From the NCBI GenBank assembly GCA_965116625.1, contig OZ220717.1:744001-808000 (forward strand): 64,000 bases of DNA, written 5' to 3'. Origin of the DNA: VXNE01 sp965116625. Lineage in GTDB: Bacteria; Pseudomonadota; Gammaproteobacteria; Pseudomonadales; Azotimanducaceae. Of the stretch, positions 56,273 to 64,000 are shown in pieces (position 1 is the first letter of the stretch; the number at the start of each line of letters is the position of its first letter). A program made the translations under genes and the position numbers. The notes beneath the pieces were generated by a model. That model made no database searches and had not been told where the DNA came from. It saw only the letters and a list, made by a program, of their open reading frames with translations.

Positions 56273-58672
56273 ATGGCAACGTACGACTCCGAGAACATCA
56301 AGGTATTGCGCGGTCTGGATCCGGTGCGGAAACGCCCGGGCATGTACATTGGCGACACCGACGATGGCACTGGCTTGCATCACATGGTGCAGGAGCTCGT
56401 CGACAACTCGATCGACGAAGCACTTGAAGGCTATTGCGATGAGGTCAGGGTGATCCTCCACCCTGGAGAAGCCGTGACGGTCATCGACAACGGCCGTGGC
56501 ATCCCCGTCGACATCCACTCGGAGGAAGGCGTATCCGCCGCCGAAGTCATCATGACGACGCTGCATGCGGGCGGAAAGTTCGACGAGAGCAGCTACAAGG
56601 TGTCTGGAGGATTGCATGGCGTCGGCGTATCGGTCGTTAACGCCCTGTCGGATGAATTCCGCCTGACGGTGCACCGCGATGGCCAGACGTTCCAGCAGAC
56701 CTATCGCCGGGGCGACCCGCTGGCACCCTTGGCGGCGGTGGGAGAAACGGAACTGCATGGAACGGAGTGCTACTTCAGGCCGTCATCGGAGACGTTTCGC
56801 AACATCAAGTTCCACTACGACATCCTGGCGAAGCGGCTGCGGGAACTCGCGTTCCTCAATTCGGGGATCGCCATCTGGCTGATCGACGAGCGCGTGGGCA
56901 AGGAAGAGCGCTTCCTCTATGAGGGAGGCCTGAAGGCATTCGTCGAGTACCTGAATCACAACAAGACGTCGCTGAACGAAATGGTGCACTTCTCCACGAT
57001 GCGGGAAGACGGCATCGGCGTCGAAGTGGCCATGCAGTGGAACGATGGCTTCCAGGAGCAGGTATTCGCCTACACGAACAATATCCCCCAGGGCGACGGG
57101 GGGACCCATGTCGCGGGCTTCCGAACGGCGTTGACGCGAACCCTGAACCAATATATCGACCGGGAGGGGCTTGCGAAGAAAGACCAGGTCGCGACCACGG
57201 GGGACGATGCGCGGGAAGGCCTGGTGGCCGTCATATCCGTCAAGATCCCCGACCCGAAGTTCTCATCGCAAACGAAGTCAAAGCTGGTCTCGAGCGAAGT
57301 AAAGGGAGCGGTCGAACAGGAACTGGGGCGACAGTTTTCCGAGTACCTCGACGAGCATCCGAACGACGCGCGGACCGTCGTGACAAAGATGATCGACGCG
57401 GCCCGGGCGCGCGAAGCGGCGCGAAAGGCCAGGGAAATGACGCGCCGCAAAAATGCGCTGGATATCGCCGGGTTGCCGGGGAAGCTGGTGGACTGCCAGG
57501 AAAAGGACCCGGCCCTGTCGGAACTCTACCTGGTGGAGGGGGATTCCGCGGGCGGTTCCGCAAAGCAGGGCCGGGATCGCCGGACCCAGGCGGTCCTGCC
57601 GCTCAGGGGCAAGATTCTCAACGTCGAAAAGGCACGTTTCGACAAGATGCTGTCATCGCAGGAAGTGGGAACGCTGGTGACGGCCCTGGGTTGCGGAATC
57701 GGGCGCATGGAGTTCGATCTTTCGAAGCTGCGCTATCACCGCATCATCATCATGACGGATGCCGACGTCGACGGCTCCCACATACGAACGCTCCTCCTGA
57801 CGTTCTTTTTCCGCCACATGGTGGAACTGATCGAACACAGCCACGTGTATATCGCCCAGCCGCCCCTGTACAAGATCAAGCGCGGCCGGCAGGAGCAGTA
57901 CGTCAAGGACGACGCGGAACTCGACAGCTATTTCCTGCAGTCCGCGCTGCAGAACACGAAGCTGCACGTAAACGCGGACGCGCCAGCCATGGCGGATACG
58001 TCCCTCGAAGCGCTCGCGCAGCGGTACCAGTACCTTCTCGGCCTTCTGAAAGCACTTTCCCGGCGATACCCGCTCGCGGTGACCGGTGCGCTGCTCGACG
58101 TGCCGCGCCTCGAACTTGCCGATCTCACCCGCGAAGCAAAGGTGCGGGAATGGACCGATCACTTCGCAAATCGGCTGAAGGAAATCGAACCGACCTACAC
58201 GGTGGACGTGGAATACGACGCCCAGCACCATATCTTCTGTCCGCGGGTCCGGGTCACGACCTATAGCGGCACGGTGGATACGCTCCTCGGATACCAGTTC
58301 TACGTGTCGAGGGAGTACGCGGAGCTGTGTGCTCTCGCCGATGACCTGGATGGCTTGCTCGAAGAAGGGGCGTTTGTTGCCAGGGGAAGCCGCACCGAAC
58401 GGGTCGGCACATTCTCGCAGGCCTTCGAGTGGATGCTGAGCGAGGCGCGCCGCGGCGTGGATCTTTCGCGCTACAAGGGTCTTGGGGAAATGAACCCGGA
58501 GCAGCTTTGGGAAACAACCATGGATCCCGAGGAGCGGCGCATGCTGCTCGTGACGGTCGACGATGCGGTGGCTGCAGACCAGATGTTCACGACCTTGATG
58601 GGTGACCAGGTGGAGCCGCGCCGGGCGTTCATCGAGACCAACGCACTGTCAGTGGTCAACCTGGACATCTGA
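56273..58672 (+). CDS. gyrB: DNA gyrase subunit B
   Basis: A 799-residue ATPase subunit of gyrase. The GHKL domain has RKRPGMYIGDTDDGTGLHHM and GRGIPVDIHSEEG; the TOPRIM domain has EGDSAGGSAKQGRDRRTQAV near residue 423 and DADVDGSHIRTLL; the end YKGLGEMNPEQLWETTMDPE is standard. It follows recF by ten bases. The protein end overlaps the convergent acyltransferase gene by 17 bases. Confidence 0.97.
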   Translation: MATYDSENIKVLRGLDPVRKRPGMYIGDTDDGTGLHHMVQELVDNSIDEALEGYCDEVRVILHPGEAVTVIDNGRGIPVDIHSEEGVSAAEVIMTTLHAGGKFDESSYKVSGGLHGVGVSVVNALSDEFRLTVHRDGQTFQQTYRRGDPLAPLAAVGETELHGTECYFRPSSETFRNIKFHYDILAKRLRELAFLNSGIAIWLIDERVGKEERFLYEGGLKAFVEYLNHNKTSLNEMVHFSTMREDGIGVEVAMQWNDGFQEQVFAYTNNIPQGDGGTHVAGFRTALTRTLNQYIDREGLAKKDQVATTGDDAREGLVAVISVKIPDPKFSSQTKSKLVSSEVKGAVEQELGRQFSEYLDEHPNDARTVVTKMIDAARAREAARKAREMTRRKNALDIAGLPGKLVDCQEKDPALSELYLVEGDSAGGSAKQGRDRRTQAVLPLRGKILNVEKARFDKMLSSQEVGTLVTALGCGIGRMEFDLSKLRYHRIIIMTDADVDGSHIRTLLLTFFFRHMVELIEHSHVYIAQPPLYKIKRGRQEQYVKDDAELDSYFLQSALQNTKLHVNADAPAMADTSLEALAQRYQYLLGLLKALSRRYPLAVTGALLDVPRLELADLTREAKVREWTDHFANRLKEIEPTYTVDVEYDAQHHIFCPRVRVTTYSGTVDTLLGYQFYVSREYAELCALADDLDGLLEEGAFVARGSRTERVGTFSQAFEWMLSEARRGVDLSRYKGLGEMNPEQLWETTMDPEERRMLLVTVDDAVAADQMFTTLMGDQVEPRRAFIETNALSVVNLDI

Positions 58673-59405
58673 CAGCACGCGCCTGACGCTCCAGCTCAGA
58701 CATCTCGCGCCGCAGCCAGTCTTCGGCCAACTCATTGATTTTTTGAGCCTTTTCCCCTTCTGTCTCGATGGGGGGCGAGATTCGGACCTCGATAGTTCCG
58801 GGGTTCTTCATGAACCGGTGCGCGGGCCAGTAGCGCCCGCCGTCGTGCGCCACCACGACTACGGGTGCCCCGGTGGAGGATGCGAGGGCGGCGCCTCCGG
58901 GGTGGAAACGGCCCTGCTTGCCCCAGGGCATGCGAGTGCCTTCGGGAAACAGCGTTACCGTGAATCCGGCCGCCATTCGTTCGGCGCCAATCTTCATGAG
59001 TTGCCGGAAAGCACCGACCCGGGCGTGGCGGTTGATGGCGATCGGCTTCAGCAACGAGAAGGCCCAGCCGAAGAACGGTATCCATAGCAGCTCGCGCTTG
59101 ATCAGGGTTGTCTGCGGGCTCAGGAGCGTCTGTGCAAAAAGGGTATCCCAGGTGCTCTGGTGCTTGACCAGCAGGATGCAGGGCGTGTCCGGCAGGTGAC
59201 CGCGGCCCCGAACCTGCACCCGGATCCCGCAGGCGATGGACAGCCACCACAGAACGAAGCGGGTCCACGCACCGATGACGAAAGAGAACCGGACCTTGGG
59301 CGGCATCGACCACGCGACCGCCACGGACAGGCTCCCCCAGACGATTGTCGCGAGGATGTAGCCCAGGTAGAAGAGCGCTGCTCGTGCGGCGGGAATCAGC
59401 ATCAT
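58656..59405 (-). CDS. 1-acylglycerol-3-phosphate O-acyltransferase (PlsC family)
   Basis: A 249-residue membrane-bound acyltransferase for phosphatidic acid synthesis. One N-terminal helix region is followed by the HxxxxD catalytic motif in VKHQSTWDT near residue 81, and TLFPEGTRMPWG near residue 150 (the FPEGTR motif). Two adjacent ATGs could serve as start. It is convergent with gyrB and divergent from the lipid A type acyltransferase. Confidence 0.9.
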   Translation of the reverse strand: MMLIPAARAALFYLGYILATIVWGSLSVAVAWSMPPKVRFSFVIGAWTRFVLWWLSIACGIRVQVRGRGHLPDTPCILLVKHQSTWDTLFAQTLLSPQTTLIKRELLWIPFFGWAFSLLKPIAINRHARVGAFRQLMKIGAERMAAGFTVTLFPEGTRMPWGKQGRFHPGGAALASSTGAPVVVVAHDGGRYWPAHRFMKNPGTIEVRISPPIETEGEKAQKINELAEDWLRREMSELERQARAVRCPG

Positions 59406-59535
59406 GCCGGCTGGTTGGCCAGATTCGACCTATATATCATTTTCCCGATGCGGCTTTGGACGAGGGGCAACCGGTATCGGACATGGCTGCCTCTCGCTTT
59501 CTGAGGAAACTTGCAGCATACAGGCGGGCGCCTGG

Positions 59536-60399
59536 ATGGGTAACCGGATGAAGCACGCTCTCGGCCGATGCCTCGTCGCGATTCTTCGCGTCATGGCGTG
59601 CCTTCCGCTACGGGTAGCGAGAGGGGCAGGGACGGTCATCGGTGTGGTGGCGTGGCGGCTCCAGACCCGGTCCGCGCGCATGACCGGGTTTAACGTCGAC
59701 GCGTGTTTCCCGCACAGGTCCTTCGAGCAGCGCAGGGAGCTCTGCCGGCGTAGCCTGATCGAAACGGGCAGATTGATCGCTGAAACGGGATTTGCCTGGT
59801 ACGGCAGACGGCGCGCGTTCGAGCGGCGTGTCCGTATCGTGGAAGGGGCAGAACTGATCAGCAGGCCAGCGACGGAGGGCCTGCTCATCCTCATGCCGCA
59901 TCTGGGCAACTGGGAGATTCTTGCGTACGTATTTGGCGGGTCGAACGTGACGTGCCTTTACACGCCCCCGAGGGTTCCGGGGCTGGAGAAGGAGATGATC
60001 CACGGGCGGGGCAGGTGGGGCGTCAGGGCGGTGCCGGCCGATATGGGCGGGTTGCGCACGTTGAAGCGCACCCTCGATACCGGGGGTGCCGTGGGGATTC
60101 TGCCGGACCAGGCGCCATCTCCGGGGTCGGGTGTGCGGGCGCCGTTCTTCGGTCACGATGCCATCACGATGACGCTTGCCCACCGGTTGCTGACGGAACG
60201 GACGCGCGCGGTCGTTGCCACCGCACTGAGGACAGGCAGCGGATTCGATGTCCGCATCGCGCTCGCGGACGAAGGGATCCGTGACCCGGATCCGGTGGCA
60301 AGCGCCACGGCAATGAATGCCGCGATCGAAAAGGAGGTGCTTCGGGAGCCCGCCCAGTACCAGTGGGAATACAACCGGTTCCGCCACACCTTGCGGTAA
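59536..60399 (+). CDS. Lipid A biosynthesis (lauroyl/myristoyl) acyltransferase, LpxL/HtrB family
   Basis: A 287-residue inner-membrane acyltransferase of the LpxL/LpxM superfamily. An N-terminal helix (LVAILRVMACLPLRVARGAG), the catalytic HLGNWE (HxxxxE) near residue 119, and GGAVGILPDQAPSPGSGVRA near residue 190 support it. The C-terminal PAQYQWEYNRFR is typical. The ATG at 59536 is used; another ATG four codons later is possible, and the longer opening overlaps the neighbour's start. LpxL versus LpxM cannot be decided. Confidence 0.9.
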   Translation: MGNRMKHALGRCLVAILRVMACLPLRVARGAGTVIGVVAWRLQTRSARMTGFNVDACFPHRSFEQRRELCRRSLIETGRLIAETGFAWYGRRRAFERRVRIVEGAELISRPATEGLLILMPHLGNWEILAYVFGGSNVTCLYTPPRVPGLEKEMIHGRGRWGVRAVPADMGGLRTLKRTLDTGGAVGILPDQAPSPGSGVRAPFFGHDAITMTLAHRLLTERTRAVVATALRTGSGFDVRIALADEGIRDPDPVASATAMNAAIEKEVLREPAQYQWEYNRFRHTLR

Positions 60400-60424
60400 C
60401 GTGGCCGTGCATTAAGAAACTATT

Positions 60425-61489
60425 GTGAATCAATTAGTTAGAAAGGGCCTGGCGCATCCTGGTGGACGAATGCTGGTCGCCGCCGCCTTGGTGGTCATCG
60501 CCCACACGGGGGTCGATGCCGAAATCGGCCGCGTATCGATCCAGGATACGCTGGAGGAGCTCTTAGAGGCCAATCGCGCCCGCACTCCGGACAGGACCGA
60601 AATCTCCCTTCCGATCAACGAGTTCGTATCCGTGCTACCGGACATGGCGCGGGTGGTGTTGCCGGACGGCACGCAACGCAGGCCGCCCAACATCAGGGCG
60701 GTCTTCGCGGTCAAGGAACCCGGAGGCGAGATCGGGGATACGAGAACCGTACGCATGAAACGGATCGACGATCAGACTTACGTTGTGGCCGGGCGATCCA
60801 AGCGAACCTTTCGGTCCTGGCTCCTCAGGCGCCTCGACGACCTGTACCGGGGAAACATCGTCCTCGAGCGCATAGCGGGCCTCGAGCCGGACGGCGCCTC
60901 GTTCCAGCTGTCGATTGACGAGGTCACCGAGGAGCTGTTTGCGGTTGCGGACGCCGAATGGGAGAGTGACCGAAGCGAACGCGCGCTGGAGCAGGTCTCG
61001 GGGATACCGATCATCCATGCGGTGTTCGGCGACCTTGACGGCGGAACGAGGCAATTCGCGGAGTTCGAGGGGCGTACGCTGCTGCTGCACATCTGGGCGA
61101 CCTGGTGTCCGCCGTGCATCGCGGAAATGCCGGCGCTGGAAGCGCTGCAGGATCGTTACGGTGACAGGGGACTGACCGTGATCAACCTTTCGGACGAGTC
61201 CCCGGACGTGATACGGGACTGGCTGTCGAACAACCCTTCGACGATGGTGCATGGTCGCGTGGACGCATTCGAGTTCCTGCTCGGAGACCCGCCGCCGGAC
61301 GACGTGGATCGTTCTCTCGGCTCCCGACCGGTCTATGTGGTCATCGACCAGGATCTAATCGTGCGTACGGTACGCCAGGGGTTCGTGGAGAGTCCTGTTC
61401 CGGACGCGACGAACGCGGACGCGCCAGACGGGCCCGAGCACTTCATCGTGGACCTGATAAAGCCCCACCTCGCGCCAGATGGAACTTAA
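60425..61489 (+). CDS. TlpA-like thioredoxin-fold protein
   Basis: A 354-residue exported or membrane-tethered protein. An N-terminal hydrophobic segment (MLVAAALVVIAHTGVDA) looks like a signal. About 170 residues without known similarity follow, then a thioredoxin domain with LLLHIWATWCPPCIAEMPAL; the redox pair is Cys228/Cys231. The fold is that of TlpA/ResA periplasmic disulfide reductases. A GTG start follows the acyltransferase by 25 AT-rich bases. The partner is unknown. Confidence 0.8.
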   Translation: MNQLVRKGLAHPGGRMLVAAALVVIAHTGVDAEIGRVSIQDTLEELLEANRARTPDRTEISLPINEFVSVLPDMARVVLPDGTQRRPPNIRAVFAVKEPGGEIGDTRTVRMKRIDDQTYVVAGRSKRTFRSWLLRRLDDLYRGNIVLERIAGLEPDGASFQLSIDEVTEELFAVADAEWESDRSERALEQVSGIPIIHAVFGDLDGGTRQFAEFEGRTLLLHIWATWCPPCIAEMPALEALQDRYGDRGLTVINLSDESPDVIRDWLSNNPSTMVHGRVDAFEFLLGDPPPDDVDRSLGSRPVYVVIDQDLIVRTVRQGFVESPVPDATNADAPDGPEHFIVDLIKPHLAPDGT

Positions 61490-61554
61490 CTTATTGAAAT
61501 AGCGGAAGTTCCGTTAGCTTGTGTCAATGGCGGGCACGTCCGGGCGGACACCAT

Positions 61555-62994
61555 TCAGCTACGCCAGTACGCGGGCGTCAACAGCACCAGCAGGGTGAAG
61601 ATCTCGAGTCTCCCGAGGAGCATGGTGAGGATGAGCAGCCATTTCGTCACGGGCGGCAGGTCGGCATAGTTCACGGCGACAGAACCGAGCCCGGGGCCCA
61701 GGTTGTTGAGACACGCGCCGACCGCGGAGAAGGCCGTGGTGAAGTCGAGGTCCGAAACGGCGAGCAGCAGGCAGACCATCCCGAGAAAGATCATCATGTA
61801 GGCAGCGAAGAAACCCCAGATGCTGTCAACGACCCGGTCTGGAATCACTTCCTTGCCGAGTTTCAGGGGGAACACGCCGTTGGGGTGGATCAACCGCCGA
61901 ATCTCCCGTACTCCCTGCCGGAAGATCAGGAGCATTCGTATCATCTTTATGCCGCCAGCGGTGGATCCGGCGCAACCGCCCGCGAATGCGGCGAAGAGCA
62001 GCAGGAACGGGGCATAGGAGGGCCATGCGCTGAAGTTTGCAGTCGTGAACCCGGTCGTGGTGGTGATGGAGACTGCGTGGAATATGCCATCCCGCAGGGG
62101 ATTGTCGGCCGCGCCCGGGTGCCGGAGGAGAACCCAGACCACAAGCACGGAAACGCCGAGCAGCGCGGCCAGGTAGGTACGTACTTCCATGTCCTGGAAA
62201 TACCGGCCGGGCGTACGCCAGGCGAGGAAGTGCAGGCCGAAGTTGATGCCGGAAACGAGCATGAAAAAGATGGCTACGGATTCCACCGCTGGGCTGGCGA
62301 AGTAGCCAATGCTCGCGTCATGGGTCGAGAACCCGCCGATCGCCACGGTGGAAAAGGCGTGGCAAATGGCGTCGAACGGCGACATTCCGGCGATCCAGTA
62401 CGCCAACCCGCAGGCCAGGGAGATACCAAAGTAGATCAGCCATAGCGCCTTTGCGGTCTCAGCGATGCGTGGCCGGAGCTTGGTGTCCTTGATCGGTCCG
62501 GGCGACTCGGCGCGGTAGAGCTGCATGCCGCCCACGCCGAGCATCGGCAACACGGCGACCGCAAGCACGATGATGCCCATGCCCCCCAGCCACTGCAGGA
62601 GCTGCCGATAGAACAGGATGGAGCGCGGCAGCTCATCGAGACCCGCAATGACCGTCGCCCCCGTGGTCGTGAGCCCGGAAAGGGACTCGAAAGCGGCGTC
62701 GGTGAACGAGTCGGCGAGGCTCGGCGCGAGGTACATGGGCAGCGCGCCGAACAGCCCGAGGCCGACATAGAACAGCACTGTGGTGAGGAAGCCCTCGCGG
62801 CTCCGAAGCTCGGCCTCGCCGCGTCCGGCAAGCCAGAGCAGCGCGCCGCTCGCCACCGTGATGCAGAACGCGGTGAGGAATGTCCGTAGCGTGTCCTCGC
62901 CGTAGATAAGCGCGACGATCACCGGCAGCAGCATGGCGATGCTGAACAGGCAGAGGAGCACGCCGGTGGTGCGGAGGATTACGCCGAAGTGCAT
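61555..62994 (-). CDS. trkH: Trk potassium uptake membrane subunit
   Basis: A 479-residue K+ channel-like permease of four linked MPM repeats. Selectivity filter segments are visible, for example SLSGLTTTGATVIAGLDEL near residue 105 and ITTTTGFTTANFSAWPSYAP near residue 310. LQWLGGMGIIVLAVAVLPML is another hallmark. It works with the cytoplasmic TrkA, encoded just upstream on the same strand with four bases between them. Confidence 0.95.
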   Translation of the reverse strand: MHFGVILRTTGVLLCLFSIAMLLPVIVALIYGEDTLRTFLTAFCITVASGALLWLAGRGEAELRSREGFLTTVLFYVGLGLFGALPMYLAPSLADSFTDAAFESLSGLTTTGATVIAGLDELPRSILFYRQLLQWLGGMGIIVLAVAVLPMLGVGGMQLYRAESPGPIKDTKLRPRIAETAKALWLIYFGISLACGLAYWIAGMSPFDAICHAFSTVAIGGFSTHDASIGYFASPAVESVAIFFMLVSGINFGLHFLAWRTPGRYFQDMEVRTYLAALLGVSVLVVWVLLRHPGAADNPLRDGIFHAVSITTTTGFTTANFSAWPSYAPFLLLFAAFAGGCAGSTAGGIKMIRMLLIFRQGVREIRRLIHPNGVFPLKLGKEVIPDRVVDSIWGFFAAYMMIFLGMVCLLLAVSDLDFTTAFSAVGACLNNLGPGLGSVAVNYADLPPVTKWLLILTMLLGRLEIFTLLVLLTPAYWRS

Positions 62995-62998
62995 GGCG

Positions 62999-64000
62999 CT
63001 AGATGAATGAGGGGTCTGCCTGGAACAGGCGACCGACCTCCGCGATGCGGCGTTTGCGCCTGTCGGTAAGGAACAGGATGACGTGGTCCTCGGGCTTGAT
63101 CACGACATCGTCGTGGGCGATCAGGACCCTGTCACCACGGACGATGGCGCCGATGGTGGTGCCGCCGGGAAGCGGCAGGCCGTCTAGGCGTTTGCCGATG
63201 ACCTTGCTGTTCTTCGCGCCACCGTGGACCACGGCTTCCATGGCCTCTGCGGCGCCACGCCGAAGGGTATGGACCTGGATCACGTCGCCGCGCCGCACAT
63301 GGGCGAGGATCATCCCGGTGGTAGCCAGTTGCGGCGAGATTGCGATGTCGATCTCCCGGCCCACGACGAGATCGATGTAAGCCGGTTTGCCGATCAACGT
63401 GATTACCTGCCTGACACCCAATTGCCTGGCGAGCAGGGAGGACATGATATTGACCTCGTCGTCGTTCGTTACGGCGCAGAAAACATCGACCCTCTCGATG
63501 TTCTCCTGCAAAAGCAGTTCCCTGTCGGTGGCGTCGCCGAGAATCACCACTGCGGACTGGAGGCGTTCTGCGAGTCGGTGCGCCCGGCCCTCGTCGTGTT
63601 CGATCACCTTGACGGAGAAGCTGGATTCGATGGCTCCGGCGAGATACTCCCCGATGCGCCCGCCGCCGGCGACGAGAACCCGCCTGTAGGGACGTTCCGC
63701 CTGCCGCAGCGCCGCCATGACATCGGTGATGTGTTCGGTCGCGGCGATGAAGAAGACTTCGTCGTCTGCTTCTATCGTCGTGTCTCCCTCCGGCAGGATG
63801 GCGCGGTCGCGTCGAAATACGGCCGCGACGCGCGTGTCCGAGTTCGGAATAAGCCTTCGTAGCTGGCGTATCTGGCGCCCTACAAGCGGGCCATGCTCGT
63901 GCGCGCGCATGGCAACGAGCTTGACGCGGCCGCTGGCGAAGTCGAGGACCTGCAGGGTGCCGGGCCTTTGCAGGAGTTCCTTGATCTGGTCAGTGACAAC
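62999..64000 (-). CDS. trkA: Trk potassium uptake regulatory protein TrkA, C-terminal part (runs off window)
   Basis: The visible 333 residues are the C-terminal three quarters of TrkA. A second Rossmann RCK-N domain (RVLVAGGGRIGEYLAGAIES) binds NAD(H)/ATP, and RCK-C domains flank it; the end has VLIAHDDVVIKPEDHVILFL. The reading frame stays open through the right edge, so the N-terminus is outside. It controls gating of TrkH encoded downstream. Confidence 0.93.
   Translation of the reverse strand, partial: VVTDQIKELLQRPGTLQVLDFASGRVKLVAMRAHEHGPLVGRQIRQLRRLIPNSDTRVAAVFRRDRAILPEGDTTIEADDEVFFIAATEHITDVMAALRQAERPYRRVLVAGGGRIGEYLAGAIESSFSVKVIEHDEGRAHRLAERLQSAVVILGDATDRELLLQENIERVDVFCAVTNDDEVNIMSSLLARQLGVRQVITLIGKPAYIDLVVGREIDIAISPQLATTGMILAHVRRGDVIQVHTLRRGAAEAMEAVVHGGAKNSKVIGKRLDGLPLPGGTTIGAIVRGDRVLIAHDDVVIKPEDHVILFLTDRRKRRIAEVGRLFQADPSFI

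Overview
The window is a GC-rich bacterial chromosome segment around the replication origin, almost certainly from a gammaproteobacterium. The evidence is the gene order rpmH-rnpA-yidD-yidC-mnmE-mnmG-rsmG-parA and parB-atpIBEFHAGDC-glmU-glmS, together with dnaA-dnaN-recF-gyrB, heptose genes (gmhA, gmhB), a lipid A type acyltransferase and UbiA. I cannot name a genus from sequence alone.

Layout. 1-3.2 kb: the start of a dicarboxylate/amino-acid symporter, a rubredoxin, and ubiA. A 1.66-kb segment (AAA ATPase plus a 49-codon ORF) separates a broken 5' copy of ubiA from the intact gene. 3.2-6.2 kb: a TRAP transporter whose binding-protein gene lies on the opposite strand. 6.2-20.4 kb (minus strand): uvrD, glmS, glmU (apparently with an ATT start), a GST, the complete F1Fo ATP synthase operon and parB. 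20.6-38.1 kb: an accessory block lying exactly between parB and parA. It holds a large lipoprotein fusing FG-GAP/UnbV and vanadium haloperoxidase domains, an LRR lipoprotein, two orphan peptide-type ABC ATPases, a five-gene operon built on an intact plus a degenerate diiron protein, a structured inverted repeat, a four-gene DUF1538-DUF1538-PII-CBS operon, a RES/Xre toxin-antitoxin operon with a third gene, an MBL hydrolase and a nitroreductase. 38.2-45.4 kb (minus strand): parA to rpmH.

45.5-52.3 kb: gmhA-gmhB, then a plus-strand operon of an HMG-CoA-lyase-like protein, a two-subunit biotin-dependent acyl-CoA carboxylase and an enoyl-CoA hydratase. 52.3-52.7 kb: the AT-rich putative oriC with a perfect DnaA box. 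52.7-58.7 kb: dnaA, dnaN, recF (with two parS sites inside) and gyrB. 58.7-64 kb: two acyltransferases, a TlpA-like thioredoxin, trkH and the 3' part of trkA.

The core genes handle replication, partition, ATP synthesis, UDP-GlcNAc synthesis, tRNA modification and membrane insertion. The most unusual content is in the parA/parB insert and the ubiA-disrupting cassette. The best candidates for undescribed systems are the paired diiron operon (28.1-31.4 kb), the DUF1538-PII-CBS operon, the three-gene RES/Xre operon and the small ubiA-targeting cassette.
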